From positions 166,385,787 through 166,449,786 of the forward strand of contig CM065805.1 of the NCBI GenBank assembly GCA_033398695.1: a stretch of 64,000 bases of DNA. Reading direction: 5' to 3'. Made by a program: the position numbers and the translations under genes. This document shows positions 57,413-64,000 of this stretch, in pieces. The notes under the pieces are model-generated. The model saw only the letters and a program-made list of their open reading frames with translations. It was not told the origin of the DNA and did no database searches. Every line of letters begins with the position of its first letter. The stretch's first letter is position 1. This DNA is from Orobanche coerulescens (taxonomy: Eukaryota; Streptophyta; Magnoliopsida; Lamiales; Orobanchaceae).

Positions 57413-59749
57413 TGTAATACCCGAGATTTCTGTTATGTAATTGGAACTTGTGATATTGTAATGATTGTACTTTTGTCTGAATACTATTCTCCGTATTTCA
57501 TAATCCGATGTCGTCGAGCATATAATTTCGTGTATGTGATTTGAAAGGTTGAAATTTTGTGCATGTAGCGCACGCTACAGGCTAAGGGTAGCGTACGCTA
57601 GCATGGTTTCATAGCGCACGCTACAGAGTGTAATTAGCGCACGCTATGCGTGGTCAGATTGATTGAGACATGCGGTAGGTGAGATCTGGCCGGGGGACCC
57701 CTGTCGGATCGTGTCGGATGTACCTGGACGGCTTTCGGGAAAAGCCGGGTCAACGCCTTAGCGCACGCTACAGGTATATGCGTAGCGCACGCTAAGTGCG
57801 AGTCTGATTTAGGCGTGAGCCGTTAGCGCACGCTACGAACAGGGTATAGCGCGCGCTAATAGCCATTTATTATAAATAGGACAGCATCCTATTCGTGAAT
57901 TCAGTTCTTTCTTCCCCCATAACCCGAACTCTTGCACTTGAAACATAACTCCATTCGTCCTAAACACTTCGTATCAACCACCTAGTTCGAGATTGAAGAT
58001 CTTATATCATTGGAGATTGGTGTTCAAGCCTTCGGTGTTGGATTGCTTCATTTTCATCCGTGTTCTTCACTACTTTGAGGTAGGTGATTCTTCACCAATG
58101 ATTAGTAATGTTCCTAAGGAAGTTTGAATCATGTTTGGTTAGCAAGTATTTCGTTTTCATCGGTCATCACATGTTAGAAGGATACTTTTGACGTATCGGT
58201 ACTATATATCGAATGAACCTTTGAACCATCTTATTATAAGGACTCCTAAGCATGTTCAAATCGATTTATGATCAAGTAATCGGATATTACCCGATTCTTT
58301 GAGTTGATACACGTTGGAATCATGTGTTTTGGAACGTAGGACGATCGGAACTTAGATTACTTCTTGAAGATCGTAATGGATTATGATATTAAGATGACTA
58401 TCCGTTTATTGGTATTTCATAATCATAAATCTTCCAGAAACCTTGTTAGCATGATATGCCCGAGGATAACTTGTATTATCACGGTAGAATTCATGAGTTC
58501 TTCACCATTCAACCCAGTTTTCGGTTTGCAGTATTCTGCCATGCAAGATTAGCGCACGCTAACATGTGTGTGTTAACGTGCGCTATCGGGGTTCAGTTAA
58601 CGTACGAAACGTACGTAGCGTACGTTATGAGACCAGCCGAGTCAGACTGCCAGTCCGTGGCTAGCGCACGCTAGTCTTATACGATAGCGTACGCTAACAG
58701 TCCCGCTTAGCGCACGTTACGTTGAGTACGTAGCGCGCGCTAAGCAGTCCAGGCAGATTGTTTATTATGAGCTTTTCGACCGTAGACCGAATTGTTAGGC
58801 CATCGTTCGACTTGAGATGATTTGTATATCGTTCCTTTTGTTAAGGTTCGAGCTTGTTACGTTGATCGGAGGAGGCGGCCTTCGAGTGCGTCGAGAGCTT
58901 TGAAGTGTATCGTTCTTGCCATCTTCGAGGCAAGTATCGTGATATGTTAATATCGGTATTTTTGGAGTATGCGTATGATTATGCATGTTGTTGAACATGA
59001 TATTTACTTCGTTGATTTGTCATGATATTCGTTATATAGTGTTTACATGTTCATGTTGATGAACATAATGATTTGGCATAAGTGTATGCATGAGTTGTGT
59101 TTGTATACGTTGTACGATCTATCTTTGAGGCGCCTGGATCGGATGTCCACCTCGTGTTGATCCGACGGGATCATCTTGGGATCTAGGTGAGGCCTGGATC
59201 ATTGGACGGGTTATTTCCACCTCGTGTTGGTCCGACGGGATCATCTTGGGATCTATCTTTGAGGCGCTGGATCATTGGAATACCCATCTTGTGTAATGGA
59301 ATCTTGTAGATTCGCATTGTCGGATTCCGGTAGTGGAAGTCCGTGTGGTGTATCTTGTTTTGTATTGTTGATGCATATTCGAATTGTTTAACATGATACT
59401 TGTACTAGCATCGTTTTCTAACCCCTTCGGAGTGGACATTTGTTTTGATGTTCGGGTAGCCGAGGAGAGCGGGGAAAGCGACCACGGACGGCCAGCGAAG
59501 GGGTTGATGATGTTTATTGTTATTGGAGATTTGTTGTCTTGGTTTGGTTTTACGTACTCGAGTACGCGTGTCCTTTTGATATTAATTCGATATGGTTGTA
59601 TTAATTACCGTTGAACCGGTTATGCGTTTTCATAAACTTGAATTTTCGCGGGGTTGATGTCTTATATTTACTTTCCTTTTTAATTAGCCTTGTAAATCCT
59701 TACTTAAAGGGTTTACGGCTATAATTATTCGAATATCTCGGGGTGTTAC
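57413..59749 (+). repeat. E3 5' LTR (2337 bp)
   Basis: TGTAATACCCGAGA...CTCGGGGTGTTAC. TATA box TTATAAATAGG at 57870-57880. An imperfect tandem duplication with CACCTCGTGTTG and TCCGACGGGATCATCTTGGG lies at 59148-59260, also related to text in E1's LTR. The final A of the expected TTACA end is missing. Confidence 0.85.
57566..57862 (+). promoter_or_regulatory. U3 array of TAGCGCACGCTA palindromes, E3
   Basis: About nine copies of TAGCGCACGCTA or variants (GTAGCGTACGCTAG, TAGCGCGCGCTAA) in 300 bp, ending 10 bp before the TATA box. A second cluster of about seven copies lies downstream at 58550-58745. Confidence 0.75.
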
Positions 59750-59754
59750 GAATA

Positions 59755-59766
59755 TGGTATCGAGCT
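59755..59766 (+). other. E3 primer binding site
   Basis: TGGTATCGAGCT; compared with the initiator-Met site TGGTATCAGAGC it has a substitution and one lost base. Confidence 0.75.
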
Positions 59767-59989
59767 AAGATTCATGGATATCTTGGCGGTCGGGTTTTAG
59801 TTGGAGTGCATTTACGTTATTTGATTCTGAGTCGTTTGTAACATCAACTGTTCGGCCGAAGTCGTCATGTGGACCGTGGTGTAAGTCTCTTAATCTCTTA
59901 TACTACCGCTTTACTTAATTCTTGTTTGTGAGTATTGACGGACTTTATTTCAAAAATTTTGTTACGGATATTGAGAAATTGCGTTTACG

Positions 59990-61010
59990 GTATGTTGAGA
60001 GGAGGGCGTGGACGGGCCGCGGTCGTGGGCGCGGACGTGGTAACGTGAGACATGAGGATTCGCAACTACCCCGAAATATCGGCTAGTCGAACCGATTCCC
60101 ATTCGGAGGCGGCAAGGATCAGCGAATGATGACGCAAATCTTAACATGCCGGGAGTGCTTCAACGGTGGTGGCGCGAGATAAACCGATTCGCCCAGTCGT
60201 TGATCGCATGCGACAGCGATGGGACAGCGGCACCACGAGGATAGCAGGGAGACGGATGGCTTCTTTGAGGTGGTTAAATTGCACCGCCAAAATTTGTGGA
60301 TCTGTGAGGCACTTACTTGGGATCACGGCTCAAGGAGTTGGAGAAAATATTCGCGGGTCTTAAGCGTCCCAGGGGCCGGAAGGTTCCCATTGCCCAGTAT
60401 TTTACATGGGAGGCCTTTGATTGGTGGGAAGGCTGTTCGACGAGGATCATAATGCGGATTGGACGGAATTCAAACAAATGATGGAAGCACGATATTGTCC
60501 TCGTCCAGTTAGAGGCCAAGATCGAGTTTTCTCACCACGAGTTCGGAGGCATACGTGACGGATGTAATTAAAACTTTTAATCATCGGTGACTTGTGTGCG
60601 ACACTTGGTGAACGGAGGCGAAAAGATTTTCATTTTGATATGCGGATGAAGCGGAGATTGCGGTACATGTCGGATTAGTGTACTACGTTGCGGCAGTACC
60701 AAGACAAAGCGGCCTACGACATGAAAGAGGCGGCGGTGGAGAAATCGGTAGAGGCAAAGAAGCGAAGGTGGCCGTGACTTTGCGAGAAAACAAGAGTGGT
60801 GGGGCCCGCAAGGGCAGTCTTCCCTTTATTCGGCTAGAAACCTCCACATCCTTCTAGAGGCGGAAAGAAGTTCGGACGGCATCGCGATCTCGGACGCATC
60901 AAAGAAATGCTACAATTGTGGTCGAGCGAGGCATATTCGGCGTGATTGCCCCGCATCTTACGCTGACTTGTTACGATTGTGGGCAAGAAGGGCACCGTGC
61001 GGCCTTACGT
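59990..61010 (+). pseudogene. E3 gag and zinc knuckles, multiply frameshifted
   Basis: An Arg/Gly-rich start near 60000, then DADWTEFKQMMEARYCPRPV at about 60450-60515 and HFDMRMKRRLRYMSD near 60630 match E1 gag in shifting frames. Zinc knuckles: KKCYNCGRARHIRRDCP (60904-60955) and a broken second, CYDCGQEGHRA (60969-61001). Small indels break the frame about every 50-100 bp. Confidence 0.7.
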
Positions 61011-61208
61011 GGAGCCGTTGCTAGATCTTTTGGTACCCGCACTCCGGCCTGATTCCCAAGGAGATAAGTGTGAACCGAGACACGGAGTGGATTTGTGAGC
61101 GTTGGGAAGAGAGAGATATCCGATCTTTGAGTCCGCTCCTCCGCTTTGTCGAAATGAGGAGATCGGCGATCGTAACTGCTTTGTTGCATCAGTGCGATTC
61201 AGATCCTT

Positions 61209-62600
61209 TTGCAACCAGTTAGTGTTTTATTCGATTCCGGAGCCACACATTCTTTTATATCTTTGAACTGTGTTAATCGTTTGAACATCTCGTGCTTGTA
61301 TAATTGTGAACCTTATGTTGTGGGATTACCGAGCGGAGAGAAAATTGTGGGAACACTTGAAGCGAGGGATTTCCCAGTATCTATAGAAGGAAGAGATTGG
61401 CCATCGAATCTTATTGTAGTTGACATCTGCGGTGACGATTTAATTCTCGGAGATAATTGGCTCAACCGTTATGGAGCTGTGCTGAATTACCGAGAGAGAG
61501 TCATTTCCATCATTGCTGATGACGGATCTGAACACTTATTCCGAGGATGGAGACCGGGAAGCTCGGGGAAATTGATCAAGGCAATGAAAGCTGTGAAATT
61601 ACTGAAGCAGGGATGTCACGGACTTTGGTGCTATGCCATGAGGAAAGAGGAAGGAATAGAGCTCTCGTCTATTTCAGTTGTGAATGAGTTCTCAGATGTA
61701 TTTCCTGACGAGCTACCAGGGTTACCTCCGCAAAGAGAAGTGGAATTCACCATCGAATTAGAGCCTGGAGCAAACCCTATTTCCAGGGCACCATACCGTA
61801 TGGCGCCAACCGAGATGTATGAACTCAAGAAGCAACTGGAGGAATTGTTACAGAAGGGATATATTCAACCTAGCGTTTCTCCTTGGGGAGCGCCCGTTCT
61901 CTTTTTCCGGAAGAAAGACGAATCCCTCCGACTGTGTATTGATTACAGGGAGCTTAACAAAATGACGATCAAGAATAAGTATCCTATACCTCGGATCGAC
62001 GACTTGTTTGATCAACTGCAAGGGGCAAGGGTATTCTCGAAGATCGACTTGCGATCAGGATACCACCAGTTGAGAATTAAGGAATCGGATATACCGAAAT
62101 CTGCTTTCAGATCCCGGTACGGGCATTATGAATTTGTAGTGATGCCATTTGGACTTACAAATGCTCCTGCGGTATTCATGCAATTGATGAATCGGGTATT
62201 CTTGGAGTACTTGGATAAATTTGTGGTTGTCTTCATTGACGACATCTTGATATATTCGAGGGACGCAGAGGAACATGCTGAACATTTACGTGTGGTTTTG
62301 AGCATCTTGAGAAAGGAACAGCTGTATGCTAAGCTTTCTAAATGCGAATTCTGGCTTAAGGAAGTAACCTTCCTTGGGCACGTGATATCATCCGACGGAG
62401 TTCAGGTGGACCCGAAGAAAGTCGAAGCAATCTTGGAATGGGAAGCCCCTAAAAACGTGAAAGAAGTCCGAAGCTTCTTAGGACTTGCTGGATATTATCG
62501 CCGCTTTGTAGAGGGATTTTCCAAAATTGCTCGTCCGCTCACCCAATTTATTCTGAAAACTCAAAAGTTCGCGTGGAATGAGAAGTGCAGTGGTTTGTGA
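61209..62600 (+). CDS. E3 aspartic protease and reverse transcriptase, 463-codon open frame
   Basis: [13 protein letters not shown] is the protease site, followed by [11 protein letters not shown]. The RT region starts near residue 155 ([19 protein letters not shown]) and runs through [77 protein letters not shown] and [12 protein letters not shown] (catalytic DD) to [14 protein letters not shown] and [11 protein letters not shown]. The frame is lost just after FAWNEKC, at the start of RNase H. In a working element this is part of a longer gag-pol protein; the ATG at 61209 is internal, not a real start. Best-preserved pol segment of the chromovirus-type elements here. Confidence 0.88.
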   Translation: MQPVSVLFDSGATHSFISLNCVNRLNISCLYNCEPYVVGLPSGEKIVGTLEARDFPVSIEGRDWPSNLIVVDICGDDLILGDNWLNRYGAVLNYRERVISIIADDGSEHLFRGWRPGSSGKLIKAMKAVKLLKQGCHGLWCYAMRKEEGIELSSISVVNEFSDVFPDELPGLPPQREVEFTIELEPGANPISRAPYRMAPTEMYELKKQLEELLQKGYIQPSVSPWGAPVLFFRKKDESLRLCIDYRELNKMTIKNKYPIPRIDDLFDQLQGARVFSKIDLRSGYHQLRIKESDIPKSAFRSRYGHYEFVVMPFGLTNAPAVFMQLMNRVFLEYLDKFVVVFIDDILIYSRDAEEHAEHLRVVLSILRKEQLYAKLSKCEFWLKEVTFLGHVISSDGVQVDPKKVEAILEWEAPKNVKEVRSFLGLAGYYRRFVEGFSKIARPLTQFILKTQKFAWNEKCSGL

Positions 62601-63000
62601 ACTTAAGAAGAGGCGGCGACACCTATATTAGCGCCGGAAAGGAACCCACGGATTTATGGTATCTGGCGCTTCAAATCGGGGTTTGGGTTGTGTGTTGATG
62701 CAAAAGGATAAAGTAATTGCTTATGATTCTCGGCAAGCTGAAACCGTACGAAGTTAATTATCCGACTCATGATACGGAGCTAGCGGTGTGGTCTTTGCCT
62801 TGAAAATTTGGCGACATTATCATCGGCACTCATTGTCGAGATCTTCTGAGATCATAAGAGCCTCAAATACATTTTGATCGGAAAAGAATTAAACATGAGG
62901 CAGAGAAGGTGGTGGAATTGATCAAGGATTACGACTTAGAGATTCTCTATCATCAGGAAAGCAAATGTAGTAGCCGATGCATTGAGCCGTAAACTGTTTT
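62601..63000 (+). pseudogene. E3 RNase H, frameshifted
   Basis: Pieces QKDKVIAY, LKIWRHY, HCRDLL-like and NVVADALSRK in successive frames are recognisable as RNase H in the correct order. Compared with related elements the breaks are losses of one to three bases. Confidence 0.65.
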
Positions 63001-63427
63001 CTTGAGTGTTGGAAGCTCTTACGCCCCAGGACCGGCATTCAACGGCCCGATCCGCGAAGGATTGAAGTATGGGCACCGGGAATCGAGGCGACTTTATGTG
63101 ATGGGCCCGACTTCATCACTAGTCGAGAAGATCAAGTCAGCGGTTGGACGATTCTCGATCCTTCGATTATGTGATGAAGTAAAGAAAGGAAAAGCCCGAG
63201 GATTCGTGATACAAGATGATGGAGTTACGAGATTTCAAAGTCGACTTTGCGTTCCCGATGATGATGATTTGCGACGGACTATTCTAAAAGAAGCTCATAG
63301 CGCGCCCTATTCTATTCACCGGGCGTGATAAGATGTATAAGGATCTAAAACAAAACTTCCGGTGGGGAATATGAAGAAGGGCGTGGCAGTACGTTTGAAG
63401 TGTTTGACTTGTCGGAGTCAAGATTGA
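63001..63427 (+). pseudogene. E3 integrase N-terminal part, frameshifted
   Basis: The frame 63002-63328 includes FVIQDDGVTRFQSRLCVPDD and LRRTILKEAHSAPYSIH, ending where HPG should lead into the zinc domain. DKMYKDLKQNFRW and CLTC continue in other frames. Confidence 0.75.
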
Positions 63428-64000
63428 GCATCGGCGACTGTAGGGATGTTAAAGCCGCTTCCGATCCCTGAATGGAAGTGGGAGGACATCTCGATGGATT
63501 TCATCACCAGTATGCCAAGGACTAGAACGGGAATGAACATGATTTGGGTTATAGTTGATCGACTAACCAAGTCGGCTCATTTCTTAGGGATCAAAGATAC
63601 TTGGGGACCCAAAAGATTGGCGCGAGTATTTATTGCGGAGATAGTCAGATTGCATGGGACGCCGAAGACCATTATTTCGGATCGAGATGGTCGTTTCGTG
63701 TCGCACTTCTGGAAAGCAGTTCACAAGGCTTTGGGGACTGAGCTCAACTTTAGCATGACTTATCATCCCCAAGCAGACGGTCGGTCTGAAAGGACTATTC
63801 AAACTGTAGAAGACATGCTTAGAGCCTGTGCGTTGGATTGGTCAACTGATTGGGAAGTTCACTTGCCCTTGATCGAATTCACTTACAATAATAGTTGGCA
63901 TGCTTCTATTAGAATGGCACCATTTGAAGCTTTGTACGGGAGGAGATGCCGATCACCCCTGTGTTGGGATGATTCTTCGGATTTGATCGGGACGGAACCG
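63428..64000 (+). CDS. E3 integrase core, open to the window edge
   Basis: A 191-codon open frame from after a TGA at 63425-63427 to the last base. IPEWKWEDISMDFITSMP gives the first Asp, TIISDRDGRFVSHFW the second, and ALGTELNFSMTYHPQADGRSERTIQTVEDMLRAC continues into the Glu region (split here for length). [20 protein letters not shown] and CRSPLCWDD follow as usual for gypsy integrases. One DDE core seems complete in this piece. The element continues outside the window. Confidence 0.82.

Larger units (their letters stand above)
57413..64000 (+). mobile_element. E3: chromovirus-type gypsy element, truncated by the window end
   Basis: 5' LTR 57413-59749, PBS at 59755, gag, zinc knuckles, PR-RT (intact frame), RNase H and integrase to the end of the window. 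The protein and LTR ends match E1, so both belong to one family group. Inserted in the E4 gag; the left flank GTGGA (57408-57412) should be found again after its 3' LTR. Confidence 0.88.

Overview
This window is nuclear DNA of a flowering plant, most likely a eudicot. The evidence is two intron-rich genes with GT-AG splice sites, Stowaway-, hAT- and MULE-type miniature elements, and Ty3/gypsy retrotransposons of the chromovirus (Tekay/Del-like) and Athila-like groups. No bacterial, organellar or viral gene was seen, and no tRNA, rRNA or CRISPR array.

Layout. 1-3.2 kb: a LINE remnant split by a hAT-like MITE, a second hAT-like MITE, then the flank of the first gene. 3.2-15.9 kb (+): an 18-exon gene for katanin p80 (KTN80), rebuilt here to an uninterrupted 792-residue reading frame; introns 13 and 17 carry nested MITEs. 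18.2-22.4 kb (-): a 15-exon GH27 alpha-galactosidase of 405 residues with a signal peptide. The two genes are tail to tail. A Pack-MULE-like element carrying what looks like a captured first exon sits about 140 bp upstream of the alpha-galactosidase start codon.

23.3-33.3 kb is gene-free: a 1.43-kb near-palindrome (26.0-27.5 kb), three arrays of a diverged ~29-bp minisatellite (27.6-29.3 and 31.7-32.5 kb) in both orientations, and a CACTA-like terminus.

32.5-64.0 kb is a nest of five LTR elements, labelled here E1-E5. E5 (LTR fragment) is cut by E4 (+). E4's LTR is cut by E1 (-, TSD TGAAA). E1's 5' LTR is cut by E2 (+, TSD ACAAT). E4's gag is cut by E3 (+), which runs off the window. E1, E3, E4 and E5 are related chromovirus-type elements. 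E2 is an Athila-like element that has gag-protease and a PF20167-like ORF but no reverse transcriptase or integrase.

The most unusual signal is that every one of these LTR families has, just upstream of its TATA box, an array of short GC-rich palindromic motifs, and the motif differs by family. In E2 the same motif array occurs a second time inside the element, followed by an apparent 5' leader, a 522-bp intron and then the ATG of the second ORF, which suggests an internal promoter and a separately spliced transcript. Coordinates of exons and element ends were read by eye; no alignment or database search was run.
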